From Clostridioides difficile (lineage in GTDB: Bacteria > Bacillota > Clostridia > Peptostreptococcales > Peptostreptococcaceae): 64,000 nucleotides of DNA. Below, one piece after another: positions 9,071-17,874 of the stretch. Where the stretch lies: assembly GCA_012955965.1 (NCBI GenBank), contig JABBZI010000002.1, forward strand, positions 186,001 through 250,000, read 5' to 3'. Positions within the stretch are counted from its first letter, which is position 1; the number at the start of each line of letters is the position of its first letter. Under the pieces are notes generated by a model. That model made no database searches and had not been told where the DNA came from. It worked only from the letters and a program-made list of their open reading frames with translations. The position numbers were made by a program, and so were the translations under genes.

Positions 9071-9152
9071 GTTTATATTATCATCAAAAAATTACTATTT
9101 ATACTTAATTATCCATATTTATTTCAATAGAATTTTAGTTTTATATTTACAC

Positions 9153-9227
9153 AAAAAACCACAATAACTTAGAGCATTTTAAATCTTTAAAAATTTAAAA
9201 TTACAAACTGAATTATTGTGGTTTTTA
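9153..9227 (-). terminator. Terminator of the scpA-scpB transcript
   Basis: AAAAACCACAATAA pairs with TTATTGTGGTTTTT across a 47-nt A+T-rich loop. In minus-strand reading it starts 34 bp after the scpB stop and ends in a T-tract. Confidence 0.7.
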
Positions 9228-9260
9228 ATTTTAATGCTATCACTATACATGTACAACATT

Positions 9261-9800
9261 TTATTCATTTGTCGCTAATTCTTGATAATTCTCTATAGGA
9301 GGCAACTCTTCAAGGCTTTCTATATTTAATAATTTTAAAAATTCATCAGTTGTTTTATAGATTATAGGTTTACCTATCTTATTAAGTCTACCAGCCTCTC
9401 TTATAAGTTCATTTTCAAATAATGTTTGTATTACCTTATCACATTTTACTCCTCTTATATCTTCTATCTCCACTTTTGTTATTGGTTGTTTATAAGCAAT
9501 TATAGTAAGAGTTTCTAATGTAGCTTGACTCAGACTTTTCTTTTTCTTTGGTTCAATAATCTTCTTTATATATTCTGCATAATCTTTATTTGTACACATT
9601 TGGTACTTATTTTCTAATTTAATTATCTGGATACCTCTATTTTTTTCTCTATATTCCTCAATAAGCGAATTTAACATAATCTCTATCTCTTTTGATGAAA
9701 GTTCTTTATTTATTATATAGTTTAATTCTTTTATACTTATTGGCTCTCCATATGCAAACATAACAGATTCTATAATATACTTTATATCTTCTCTTTTCAT
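9261..9800 (-). CDS. scpB: Segregation and condensation protein B
   Basis: Kleisin-associated subunit of the SMC-ScpAB condensin complex, needed for chromosome compaction and segregation. It has 179 residues in two winged-helix domains: IIESVMFAYGEPISIKEL at the N terminus and the diagnostic SQATLETLTIIAYKQPITKVEIEDIRG in the second domain. It begins one base after the scpA stop codon, so the pair is translationally linked. Its partner smc is also in this window, at the far right end. Confidence 0.94.
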   Translation of the reverse strand: MKREDIKYIIESVMFAYGEPISIKELNYIINKELSSKEIEIMLNSLIEEYREKNRGIQIIKLENKYQMCTNKDYAEYIKKIIEPKKKKSLSQATLETLTIIAYKQPITKVEIEDIRGVKCDKVIQTLFENELIREAGRLNKIGKPIIYKTTDEFLKLLNIESLEELPPIENYQELATNE

Positions 9801-9801
9801 T

Positions 9802-10521
9802 TTAACACTCCGAACTTTTTCTTATTAGAATATCATCAAAAAATATATCCTGTACTACTACTATTTCTTTTTCTTTTATAAGCTCTAATATAGATAAAAA
9901 AGTAGCAATTATTTCATCATTTTCATAAGATTTTATGATATTTGTGAAAGTAACTTCAAGCTTTTCTTTTATAATATCTCTTATATATAATATTTTTTCT
10001 TCTACAGATATTATTTTCTTCCTTACTATTTTATCTAGTTTCTCATCATTAGAATTTTCAATTTGTGATGTTTTAACTTTAAATATGTAGGGAAGTATAT
10101 TTTTTATTGCTTCTATTGATATATCTTCTAAGTCTACATTGTCATCAATAATTATTTCTTCTTTATTTCTATAAAATCTCTCATTGACATAAGTTACGTT
10201 TTCTTTTATATCTTGTGATGCCATCTTGAATTTTCTATATTCTTCCAACTTCTCCATAAGTTCTATTCTTGGGTCTTCTTCTTCATCTTTTTGTTTATAA
10301 AGTAGATATTTGGATTTTATCTCTAGGAGTTTGGATGCCATAGTTATAAATTCGCTAGTTATCTCTAAGTCCATTTTATCTAACAACTTCAGATAATTTA
10401 AATACTGCTTAGTTATATCTATTATAGATATATCCTTTATGTCTATTTTATGTTTTGTTATTAAATCATACAGTAAATCTAATGGACCCTCATAGACTTG
10501 CAATTGTATATTATATTTCAT
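9802..10521 (-). CDS. scpA: Segregation and condensation protein A (kleisin)
   Basis: Kleisin subunit bridging the SMC heads; 239 residues. The N-terminal family signature YEGPLDLLYDLITKHKIDI is at residues 9-27, followed by the helical bundle with FITMASKLLEIKSKYLL, and the C-terminal winged helix (TFLSILELIKEKEIVVVQD) that contacts the other SMC head. GAGGGATTG lies upstream of the ATG. It follows the M50 protease gene by 30 bp, so the three genes are probably one transcript. Confidence 0.94.
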   Translation of the reverse strand: MKYNIQLQVYEGPLDLLYDLITKHKIDIKDISIIDITKQYLNYLKLLDKMDLEITSEFITMASKLLEIKSKYLLYKQKDEEEDPRIELMEKLEEYRKFKMASQDIKENVTYVNERFYRNKEEIIIDDNVDLEDISIEAIKNILPYIFKVKTSQIENSNDEKLDKIVRKKIISVEEKILYIRDIIKEKLEVTFTNIIKSYENDEIIATFLSILELIKEKEIVVVQDIFFDDILIRKSSEC

Positions 10522-10550
10522 ATCAATCCCTCTTTAATCTATTTATTGTA

Positions 10551-11147
10551 TTAAACAAATAAATATACTATTTTTAGTAATACGGCATATATTGGTGTTA
10601 ATATTATACTATATATACCAGTAAATAAAGCAATTAATAAAATTATATAACTCATACTTTCAAATTTGTACACATATTCATTCCATTTATATGGTACAAA
10701 TGTAGATATAACACCCCATCCATCAAGTGGTGGTATTGGAAGTAAATTAAAAGCTGCAAATCCAATACTATATAAAAACACATATTCAGCTATTGTGTTT
10801 ATCGCATACATATGCACATATTTATTGATAATCACACAAATTATGGCAGTCAAAAGATTACAAAAAACACCTGCAAGTGAAACTATCAGATTTCCTATTT
10901 TGTAGTTTTTAAAGTTATTTGGATTTACTGGTACTGGTTTTGCCCATCCTATTCTAAGAATAAACATAGCCAAAAGACCAATTGGGTCAACATGTCTTAC
11001 AGGATTTAATGTCATTCTACCATAAGATTTAGCTGTATCATCTCCTAATAAGTGAGCTGAATAAGCATGGCCAAACTCATGTATTGATATTGCCATAGCT
11101 ATACCAACTAAACTTGCTACTATTTCTCCTATATTCATACTTAACAT
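10551..11147 (-). CDS. Site-2 protease family (M50) membrane metalloprotease
   Basis: Intramembrane zinc protease of the compact M50B type (YwhC-like), 198 residues and about five membrane helices. The zinc motif HEFGH is at residues 23-27 inside the first helix, and the third ligand lies in NLLPIPPLDGW near residue 143. Residues NPVRHVDPIG after the first helix are typical. Members cut transmembrane regulators, but the substrate here is unknown; there is no anti-sigma factor nearby. AGGAGATG lies 10 nt before the ATG; an in-frame ATG three codons later is an alternative start. It precedes scpA. Confidence 0.87.
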   Translation of the reverse strand: MLSMNIGEIVASLVGIAMAISIHEFGHAYSAHLLGDDTAKSYGRMTLNPVRHVDPIGLLAMFILRIGWAKPVPVNPNNFKNYKIGNLIVSLAGVFCNLLTAIICVIINKYVHMYAINTIAEYVFLYSIGFAAFNLLPIPPLDGWGVISTFVPYKWNEYVYKFESMSYIILLIALFTGIYSIILTPIYAVLLKIVYLFV

Positions 11148-11406
11148 TAATGTACATCTCCTAAATTAAATTTTTAATACCATTATAACAATTAAATAAC
11201 TTATAAGCAAAATTATTTTATATTATAATGATTTTAACATATAGGCATAAAATTAAAATTCACTTTTTATTTTATAACTTTTATTATTATATCATATTCA
11301 TTCTGAAAATATAATAATTACACCTGTTGTAAATATAATATTATATTGACATGAATTGACATTATTGTTACTTTATTTGTATATTACAAATGAAAGGAGT
11401 AATAAA

Positions 11407-11901
11407 ATGAACAATATTGCAGAAAAAAATGAAATTAAATTTAGATATGCAGTTGAAACAGATACACCTCTTATATTAAATTTCATAAAAGAACTTGCTT
11501 CTTATGAGAATCTATTAGATGAAGTTGTTGCTACAGAAGAAATACTCCACGAATGGCTATTTGTAAAGAAAAAAGCTGAGGTTCTTATTGGTGAATATAA
11601 TAATAAAGCTATAGGTTTTGCCTTGTTCTTTCATAATTTTTCGACTTTTCTTGGTCGTGCAGGAATTTATTTAGAAGACTTATATGTCAAGCAAGAATTT
11701 CGTGGTAAAGGATATGGCAAAGCATTTCTAAAAAAACTAGCAAGTATTGCTATAGAACGTGGATGTGGTCGATTGGAATGGTGGTGTCTAGACTTAAATA
11801 AACCAAGTATAGATTTTTATCTATCAATGGGAGCAGAACCAATGAAAGATTGGACAGTATATAGAATTGCTGGAGATACACTTGATAGTTTAGCAAAATA
11901 A
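11407..11901 (+). CDS. GNAT acetyltransferase, diamine (SSAT-like) type
   Basis: Acetyl-CoA-dependent N-acetyltransferase of 164 residues. The acetyl-CoA loop is QEFRGKGYGKAFL, followed by LDLNKPSIDFYLSMGAEPM. The IYLEDLYV strand before it is the pattern of the spermidine/spermine (SSAT) and thialysine acetyltransferase group, so the substrate is probably a small amine. The longer open frame starts 17 codons earlier, but the ATG at 11407 is the one preceded by AAAGGAG. The gene ends 15 bp before a strong terminator. Confidence 0.85.
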   Translation: MNNIAEKNEIKFRYAVETDTPLILNFIKELASYENLLDEVVATEEILHEWLFVKKKAEVLIGEYNNKAIGFALFFHNFSTFLGRAGIYLEDLYVKQEFRGKGYGKAFLKKLASIAIERGCGRLEWWCLDLNKPSIDFYLSMGAEPMKDWTVYRIAGDTLDSLAK

Positions 11902-11915
11902 ATTACATATAAATA

Positions 11916-11951
11916 AAAATAGCAACTAATAGATAAAGTTGCTATTTTTTT
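11916..11951 (+). terminator. Terminator of the SSAT-like acetyltransferase gene
   Basis: AAAATAGCAACT pairs with AGTTGCTATTTT over a 9-nt loop, followed by a run of seven T. Confidence 0.85.
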
Positions 11952-12039
11952 ATTCATATTTAGATTTTAGTCAATATCATACAAGAAGTACAAAAAAATA
12001 TATGTTACACTCTATATAACGTGAAAGGAGGTTGCTTAA

Positions 12040-12876
12040 GTGAAACAAGAAGAACGCACAGTATGTTTTGATAAGGAATTGAAAATCGAAGCATATAGAT
12101 TTAAAGGTATAATGCAAAAGTTCCCAAATCATTTTCATGAACATTATGTAATTGGTTTTATAGAAAAAGGTCAAAGATATTTATCTTGTAAAAATAAAGA
12201 ATATACCACAAGTACTGGGGATTTATTACTTTTTAACCCTTTTGATAGTCATACTTGTGAACAGATAGATAATAAAGTACTTGATTACAGATGTATAAAT
12301 ATTAAACCAGAAATAATGAAGAAAACTGTATTTGAAATTACAGGAGAAAATTATTTGCCTAAGTTTAATCAATCTGTGATATTTCGTAGTGAACTAGTAC
12401 CTCTACTACAAGAATTGCATCATATAATCATGGAAGAAGAATTAGATTTCAAAAAGGAAGAACTTTTCTTCTTTCTAATTGAACAATTAATTGAAGAATA
12501 TACAGAACCAAATTTGCAGTTTAACTTGGAAAAAACAAGTGTAGAAATACAAGCGGTATGTGATTATCTAGAAGATAATTATTCTGAACATATATTACTT
12601 GATGAATTAAGTACTATATCAGGGATGAATAAGTACTCATTACTCCGCAACTTTACAAAATTAAAAGGTATTACACCATATAGGTACTTAGAAAATATAC
12701 GAGTAAATAAGGCTAAGAGACTTTTAGAAAAAGGTGTAGAACCTATAGATGCTGCCATACAGACAGGCTTTGTAGACCAAAGTCATTTTACAAATTTCTT
12801 TAAGAACTTTATTGGTCTTACACCAAAGCAATATCAAAACATATTTATAAACAATGAGAAAAACAACTTTAAATAA
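12040..12876 (+). CDS. AraC-family transcriptional regulator with cupin sensor domain
   Basis: A 278-residue regulator. The N-terminal cupin-like ligand domain (about residues 1-150; HFHEHYVIGFIEKGQ and STGDLLLFNPFDSH) is followed by two AraC helix-turn-helix motifs: LLDELSTISGMNKYSLLRNF and DAAIQTGFVDQSHFTNFFK, ending in the signature GLTPKQYQ. The start is GTG with AAAGGAGG upstream. It is 15 bp ahead of a DUF2000 gene and probably controls it. The inducer is not evident from sequence. Confidence 0.9.
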   Translation: MKQEERTVCFDKELKIEAYRFKGIMQKFPNHFHEHYVIGFIEKGQRYLSCKNKEYTTSTGDLLLFNPFDSHTCEQIDNKVLDYRCINIKPEIMKKTVFEITGENYLPKFNQSVIFRSELVPLLQELHHIIMEEELDFKKEELFFFLIEQLIEEYTEPNLQFNLEKTSVEIQAVCDYLEDNYSEHILLDELSTISGMNKYSLLRNFTKLKGITPYRYLENIRVNKAKRLLEKGVEPIDAAIQTGFVDQSHFTNFFKNFIGLTPKQYQNIFINNEKNNFK

Positions 12877-12891
12877 AAAGGAGAAATAAAA

Positions 12892-13314
12892 ATGGAAACT
12901 AAAAATTCAAAATGTGTTATGGTAATAGATGAAACTTTACCAATGGGAATCATATCAAATACTGCTGCTATAATGGGAATTACACTAGGAAAATTTGCAC
13001 CTGAGACTGTTGGTTCAGATGTGATTGATAAAACAGGAAATATGCACTTAGGAATAGTTGAGCTTCCTGTTCCTATATTAAAAGGAAACAAAGAACTTAT
13101 AAAAGATTTACGAAAAAAACTATATAGTACTGAATTTGAAGAATTAACTGTTGTGGATTTTTCAGATGTTGCACAAAGTTGTAATGTTTATGATGAGTTT
13201 GTTCAAAGAATTGCTAATGTACCAGAAGATGATCTACAATATTTTGGCATAGCAATCTATGGAAACAAAAAGAAAGTGAATAAACTTACTGGTAGTATGC
13301 CTTTACTTAGATAA
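12892..13314 (+). CDS. DUF2000 family protein
   Basis: A 140-residue protein of the DUF2000 family, with the conserved opening VIDETLPMGIISNTAAIMGI and the GNMHLGIVELPVPIL segment. The fold is related to peptidyl-tRNA hydrolase 2, but no activity is established. It directly follows the AraC regulator (15 bp, AAAGGAG Shine-Dalgarno), a pairing common for DUF2000 genes. It is probably co-transcribed and regulated by that protein. Confidence 0.82.
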   Translation: METKNSKCVMVIDETLPMGIISNTAAIMGITLGKFAPETVGSDVIDKTGNMHLGIVELPVPILKGNKELIKDLRKKLYSTEFEELTVVDFSDVAQSCNVYDEFVQRIANVPEDDLQYFGIAIYGNKKKVNKLTGSMPLLR

Positions 13315-13427
13315 ATATTAAGTGGTCATATATAATATAAATATAAAATAATATTCTAAGTTTTATATATTTATCTAGTTCTCTATAAAAAACATAAAAT
13401 TATGAAATCCTTCTATAAAAATAAATA

Positions 13428-13469
13428 AAAATACCCCTATAGTAAATATTTCTATATGGGTATTTTTTA
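13428..13469. terminator. Two-way terminator between the DUF2000 gene and the carboxypeptidase gene
   Basis: AAAATACCCCTATAG pairs with CTATATGGGTATTTT around a 9-nt loop. A T-tract follows on the plus strand and an A-tract precedes, so it can serve both converging genes. Confidence 0.75.
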
Positions 13470-13503
13470 TGTGGATTATAATTGCATATCATTTGACAAT
13501 TAT

Positions 13504-14667
13504 TTATATCATATTATCAATTATTCTTTGAAGCATTTGTAGATAACTTGCCTTGTTTATATCTTTAGTATTTATCAATTCTACTTCACCTATTACTTTT
13601 TTATCTTTACATATCTTTATCTTTCCTAAAACAGTTCCTTTTTTAATTGGCATTTTAGGATTTTTTACTATTTCAATTTTCTTATCAAATTCTTTAGAGC
13701 TTCCTTTTTTAATAAGAGCATTTAAATCTTCCTTAGCAACTAGCTTAACTTTGTTTTCATCAGCCTTATCCAATGTAAGTGTTGCTACATTATCTCCCTT
13801 ACTACATAACTTAACACTTTCATAGTTAGCAAATCCATAGTTTAAAAGACTAGATGCATCATTAAATCTTTCTGGAGAAGTCTCTGCTCCCAAAGTTGCT
13901 GCAACTAGATGAGTATTACCTCTCTTTGCTGCTGCTGATAAACAGTATTTTGCTTCTTGAGTAAATCCAGTTTTAACACCAGTTGCTCCTTGATAATGCT
14001 TTATAAGTTTATTAGTATTTGCAAGACCTACTGTAACTTGTTTCTTCCCTACCACAACTTTATCCATCCACGTAGTTAAGTATTTACTTATCATTTCGTG
14101 TTTTAACAATTCTCTAGACATTAAAGCTATATCATGAGCAGATGTATAATGGTTTGCAACTGGAAGTCCATTTGTATTTGCAAAATGAGTATCATTCATA
14201 TTTAACTCTTTTGCTTTAGCATTCATTCTATCAACAAATCCTTCAACACTTCCAGCTAAATGTTCAGCCATAGCAACACAGGCATCATTTGCAGAAGCAA
14301 CAGCTATACCTTTTAATAATGTATCAACCTTTTGAGTTTCTCCTGGCTCTAGGAATATTTGACTACCACCCATACTAGATGCAGTTTCACTTACTTGAAC
14401 TTCATCATCAAGCTTAATCTTGCCTGAATCTAAAGATTCTACTATAAGTAGCATTGTCATTACCTTTGTTACACTGGCAGGAGGAAGCTTTTTATGAGCA
14501 TCCTTTTCATATAAAATTTGTCCACTACCAACATCCATCAAAATTGCTGATTTTGAAGATATATTTAGTTGGTTGGCATCAGCATTTTCCTTATTATTTG
14601 CAAAAGAAAAGCTTAAAGGAGTAAGCGCAAGTAATATAGCCAAAGCAGTACTAGCTAATTTTTTCAT
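13504..14667 (-). CDS. D-alanyl-D-alanine carboxypeptidase (DacF/DacA family, PBP5-like)
   Basis: Secreted low-molecular-weight penicillin-binding protein that trims the terminal D-Ala from peptidoglycan stem peptides. It has 387 residues from the ATG at 14667. That start is preferred over a GTG nine bases earlier because AGAGGTGA lies just upstream and overlaps the GTG. A signal peptide (about 1-24) is followed by the serine-peptidase S11 motifs: Ser65-x-x-Lys68 in PPASVTKVMT, Ser125-Ala-Asn127, and Lys232-Thr-Gly. The beta-rich C-terminal domain (about 275-360) and the helical tail (LQMLQRIIDNMI), which may be an amphipathic membrane anchor, complete the PBP5 pattern. The SASP-like gene lies just upstream, which fits a spore-linked DacF role, but that is inference. 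Confidence 0.9.
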   Translation of the reverse strand: MKKLASTALAILLALTPLSFSFANNKENADANQLNISSKSAILMDVGSGQILYEKDAHKKLPPASVTKVMTMLLIVESLDSGKIKLDDEVQVSETASSMGGSQIFLEPGETQKVDTLLKGIAVASANDACVAMAEHLAGSVEGFVDRMNAKAKELNMNDTHFANTNGLPVANHYTSAHDIALMSRELLKHEMISKYLTTWMDKVVVGKKQVTVGLANTNKLIKHYQGATGVKTGFTQEAKYCLSAAAKRGNTHLVAATLGAETSPERFNDASSLLNYGFANYESVKLCSKGDNVATLTLDKADENKVKLVAKEDLNALIKKGSSKEFDKKIEIVKNPKMPIKKGTVLGKIKICKDKKVIGEVELINTKDINKASYLQMLQRIIDNMI

Positions 14668-14720
14668 CGATGTCACCTCTTAAAGTTTATTTAAACTTAT
14701 TTTCTCACATTTAACTTTTT

Positions 14721-14921
14721 TTATTCTAAATGCCTAGATATACCTTGACCTAAATTTTTTTTCTTCTCAAGCTTTTTAAAATAACCTTCTAAAACACCTT
14801 TATTCGATGCATTCTCTATTATTTCAAAAGCATCTTCATAATTCATTCCATATTCTCCTGCTATTTCCATCTTAGTTTGTTTTAAAGCTTTTATAGCATT
14901 TTGTTTTGATATATTATCCAT
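14721..14921 (-). CDS. Small acid-soluble spore protein-like (alpha/beta SASP family)
   Basis: A 66-residue protein containing KQTKMEIAGEYGMN, which matches the GPR protease cleavage region of alpha/beta-type SASPs (usual form K-x-E-I-A-x-E-x-G), and a C-terminal GQGISRHL, resembling the second conserved SASP block. Such proteins coat and protect spore DNA. It is more lysine- and glutamate-rich, with a more divergent middle, than the main SspA/SspB proteins. I recall a minor SASP of C. difficile encoded next to a carboxypeptidase gene, which fits this position. AGGAGG precedes the ATG. It would be expected to be made in the forespore; no promoter was assigned. Confidence 0.7.
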   Translation of the reverse strand: MDNISKQNAIKALKQTKMEIAGEYGMNYEDAFEIIENASNKGVLEGYFKKLEKKKNLGQGISRHLE

Positions 14922-15031
14922 AAGAATCCTCCTATTAGTAAAATTTATATATAATTAGTTTTTACTAATAAAAGATTGTTATAATTGGTATTTTATGTAA
15001 TACACATATTTTTCAATATCACAAATTAAAA

Positions 15032-15101
15032 AGACCTCTTGCAATTCTTAAAATAATATCAATTGGATTTTTGATATTATTTTAAAAATTACAAGAGGTC
15101 T
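15032..15101 (-). terminator. Very long hairpin ending the ribonuclease J transcript
   Basis: Two 31-nt arms pair around an 8-nt loop. The two mismatches seen on the plus strand become G-U pairs in the minus-strand RNA, and a TCTTTTT tract follows on that strand. It lies 27 bp after the stop codon. Direction is therefore minus. Confidence 0.8.
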
Positions 15102-15127
15102 AATTTTCGATTTTATAGTTTTTTATA

Positions 15128-16798
15128 TTACACTTCCATTATTATAGGAAGTATCATTGGATTTCGTTTAGTTTTTTGATATAAATATTCTTTTAGGTTT
15201 TCTTTAATATTATTCTTTAAATAAGCCCACTCTTTAATATTTTTCTCTTCACATTCATTTAGGACATTCTTAATTATGTCTTTTGCTCCATCCATTAAAT
15301 CTTCTGACTCTCTTACATATACAAAACCTCTAGAAATTATATCTGGACCTGCTAAAACTTTACCTTCATCCTTAGAAATAGTTACTACAACTATCATAAG
15401 ACCATCTTCTGATAAATGCTTTCTATCTCTTAATACTATATTACCTACATCGCCTACACCTAATCCATCTACTAATATGTTTCCTGTTTGTATACGATTT
15501 GCTACTTTAGCAGAGTTCTTATCTAATTCTAAAACATCTCCTGTTTGCATGACAAAAATATTTTCTTTGTCCATACCAAGTTGTTCAGCTATCTCAGCAT
15601 GTCTTTTTAACATTCTATATTCACCATGAGCTGGCATAAAAAACTTAGGTCTAACTAATGCATGTATAAGCTTTAATTCTTCTTGACAGGCATGTCCAGA
15701 AACATGTATATCAGCTATATCGCTGTAAACTACTTCTGCTCCCTTTTCAAATAAGAAATTGATTACTCTTGATATTAATTTTTCATTTCCTGGTATTGGA
15801 TGAGCAGATATTATAACTAAATCGCCACTCTTTATTTCTACTTTTTTGTGCTCTGAAAAAGCCATTCTAGCAAGAGCTGACATAGGTTCACCTTGTGAAC
15901 CAGTTGTTATTATAACTAACTCACTATCTTCATATTTGCATATATCATTTAAATCTATAAGCATATCATCAGAAATATCTAAATATCCTAATTCTTTTGC
16001 AACTCCAACTACATTTACCATTGAGCGACCTGATATAGCAACTTTTCTATTGAACTTTTCAGCTGTATTTATTATTTGTTGTAATCTGTGTATGTTGGAT
16101 GCAAACGTAGCAACTATAATTCTTCTGCCATTACCTTTTGCAAATAATTCATCAAGACCTACTCCAACAGTCTTTTCAGACATAGTAAATCCTGGTTTTT
16201 CTGCATTAGTACTATCAGCAAGCATTAAAAGAACTCCTTTTTTGCTTAACTCACAGATTCTATGCATATCCATAACATCACCATCAATAGGAGTCAAATC
16301 AATCTTAAAGTCTCCTGTGTGGTATATTATACCTTGGTCTGTGTGTACTGCAATAGAGTAAGCATCTGGTATACTATGATTATTTTTCAAAAACTCTACT
16401 TCCATGTTATCAAGTTTTATAACTTGTCTTGGAGTTATGACATTTAACTTAACATTATTCATCTTATGCTCTTTAAGTTTAACTTGTATAAGACCTATAC
16501 TAAGTCTTGCTCCATACACAGGTACATTTATCTTCTTTAGTATATATGGAAGAGCCCCTATATGGTCTTCATGTCCATGTGTAATAAATATACCCTTTAT
16601 CTTATCCCTATTTTTGACTAAATAAGTTATATCTGGTATAACTATATCTACTCCTAACATTTCATCTTCTGGAAAACTAAGTCCAGCATCTATAACAATT
16701 ATTTCATCTTTATACTCAACAACAGTCATATTTTTCCCAACTTCGTTAAGTCCACCTAAGGCCATTACCTTTATCTTATTGGTGTTCTTTTTGAACAA
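15128..16798 (-). CDS. rnj: Ribonuclease J
   Basis: Beta-CASP metallo-beta-lactamase ribonuclease with 5' exonuclease and endonuclease activity, central to RNA decay and rRNA maturation. Motifs in order: ALGGLNEVGKN, the zinc motif HGHEDHIG, HTGDFKID, DSTNAEKPG, the beta-CASP domain (FASNIHR, TTGSQGEP, ISAHPIPGNE), VSGHAC and PAHGEYRML, then the C-terminal domain. An open frame runs back to a GTG at 16870, but the only good Shine-Dalgarno is AGAAGGAG directly before ATG-ATG at 16807. It is best spaced (9 nt) for the TTG at 16798. That start gives 556 residues, close to the usual 555. The ATGs at 16807 and 16804 remain possible. Confidence 0.92.
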   Translation of the reverse strand: MFKKNTNKIKVMALGGLNEVGKNMTVVEYKDEIIVIDAGLSFPEDEMLGVDIVIPDITYLVKNRDKIKGIFITHGHEDHIGALPYILKKINVPVYGARLSIGLIQVKLKEHKMNNVKLNVITPRQVIKLDNMEVEFLKNNHSIPDAYSIAVHTDQGIIYHTGDFKIDLTPIDGDVMDMHRICELSKKGVLLMLADSTNAEKPGFTMSEKTVGVGLDELFAKGNGRRIIVATFASNIHRLQQIINTAEKFNRKVAISGRSMVNVVGVAKELGYLDISDDMLIDLNDICKYEDSELVIITTGSQGEPMSALARMAFSEHKKVEIKSGDLVIISAHPIPGNEKLISRVINFLFEKGAEVVYSDIADIHVSGHACQEELKLIHALVRPKFFMPAHGEYRMLKRHAEIAEQLGMDKENIFVMQTGDVLELDKNSAKVANRIQTGNILVDGLGVGDVGNIVLRDRKHLSEDGLMIVVVTISKDEGKVLAGPDIISRGFVYVRESEDLMDGAKDIIKNVLNECEEKNIKEWAYLKNNIKENLKEYLYQKTKRNPMILPIIMEV

Positions 16799-17020
16799 TT
16801 GCATCATCTCCTTCTGTCTATTTAATTTTTTAACACGTTCTACAATTCTAAATAATATCAAATCACGCACTCGCTACCAGTTATTCTTATTGTACCATAA
16901 TTCGTATCATATTTTAAGCTATATTTAAAATACATTTAACGTATTATTTTGACAAACCTATTTTATTTTGATATCCTCTAAATATTATATGATTTAATAT
17001 CGGATATTTTAGGAGGATTT

Positions 17021-17758
17021 ATGCGTGGTAAAACTCATTGTGCAATAGGAATCTTAACAGCTATCCAAACGTCTTTAATATTTAAAATTCCTATATCTTT
17101 AGTTGACATTTTAGTTTCAGCTATTTTTGCAGTACTACCCGATTTGGATAAATCTAATTCTATGGTCTCAAATTTCATTCTAAAAAACAATATATCCAAA
17201 TACATATATAGAATTTTTATATATGCTGTTAATATTATTATTTTCTTTATTTCAATAAATATAAATGATAATTTTTATTTAAGTGCAATAATTACATTTA
17301 TTGCAATTATAATTATTGAAGCAAAATTAACCCACACGTTTCTTAGAAAAGTTTTTCTATCATTAATATTTATACTATTAGCTATATGTTTATACATCAT
17401 AGAAGTTGAAATATATTTTACAATTTTTTGTCTAATGTTGTCAATTTTTCCCTGGTTGAAGCACAGAAGTTTTTCTCATAGTATATTTGCAACTATAATA
17501 ATATATTTTTTACTAAAACAGATAGAATTAATCACTAGTATTAATAATTTATCTTTTTATGGGACACTTGGTTATGCAAGCCACATGTTTTTAGGAGATT
17601 TATTTACAAAACAAGGAATACCAATTTTTTATCCGTTAAGTGAGAAAAAAATTTCTTTAGGTTTTTTAACGGTTGGAGGTCCATTTAGTAATTTTATAGA
17701 AAAATCATTTATTTTCATACTTATAGGGTTTATTATATTTTCAATATTAAAATTATAA
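17021..17758 (+). CDS. YdjM-like membrane-bound metal-dependent hydrolase (DUF457)
   Basis: A 245-residue membrane protein with about five or six helices. The YdjM/DUF457 pattern is visible: KTHCAIG with a histidine at residue 6, PDLD in the first loop, KHRSFSHS in the middle, and GYASHMFLGDLFTKQGIPIFYP near residue 190. These conserved His/Asp residues are taken as metal ligands in the family. In E. coli ydjM is SOS-induced; I see no such site here. TAGGAGGATTT lies before the ATG. It stands alone, divergent from ribonuclease J, with a hairpin downstream. The substrate is unknown. Confidence 0.82.
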   Translation: MRGKTHCAIGILTAIQTSLIFKIPISLVDILVSAIFAVLPDLDKSNSMVSNFILKNNISKYIYRIFIYAVNIIIFFISININDNFYLSAIITFIAIIIIEAKLTHTFLRKVFLSLIFILLAICLYIIEVEIYFTIFCLMLSIFPWLKHRSFSHSIFATIIIYFLLKQIELITSINNLSFYGTLGYASHMFLGDLFTKQGIPIFYPLSEKKISLGFLTVGGPFSNFIEKSFIFILIGFIIFSILKL

Positions 17759-17803
17759 ACACTTCAAAACCTATGTATTTGTATATCATAACCGATTCAT
17801 AAT

Positions 17804-17855
17804 AAAAAATGGAAGAATAGCATAGAATATAAAAGTTCTATACTATTCTTCCATT
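17804..17855 (-). terminator. Terminator of fur
   Basis: AATGGAAGAATAG pairs with CTATTCTTCCATT, and an inner ATAGAA/TTCTAT segment continues the stem past one mismatch. The T-tract is only on the minus-strand side, so it serves fur, whose stop is 20 bp away. Confidence 0.8.
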
Positions 17856-17874
17856 GACATTAAGCAATAGAAGG

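Noticed and set aside
15846-16361. Long open frame antisense to the ribonuclease J gene
   Set aside because: It lies wholly within a clear gene on the other strand, has no Shine-Dalgarno, and its protein is Ser/Pro/Ile-rich as expected for the complement of a low-GC gene.
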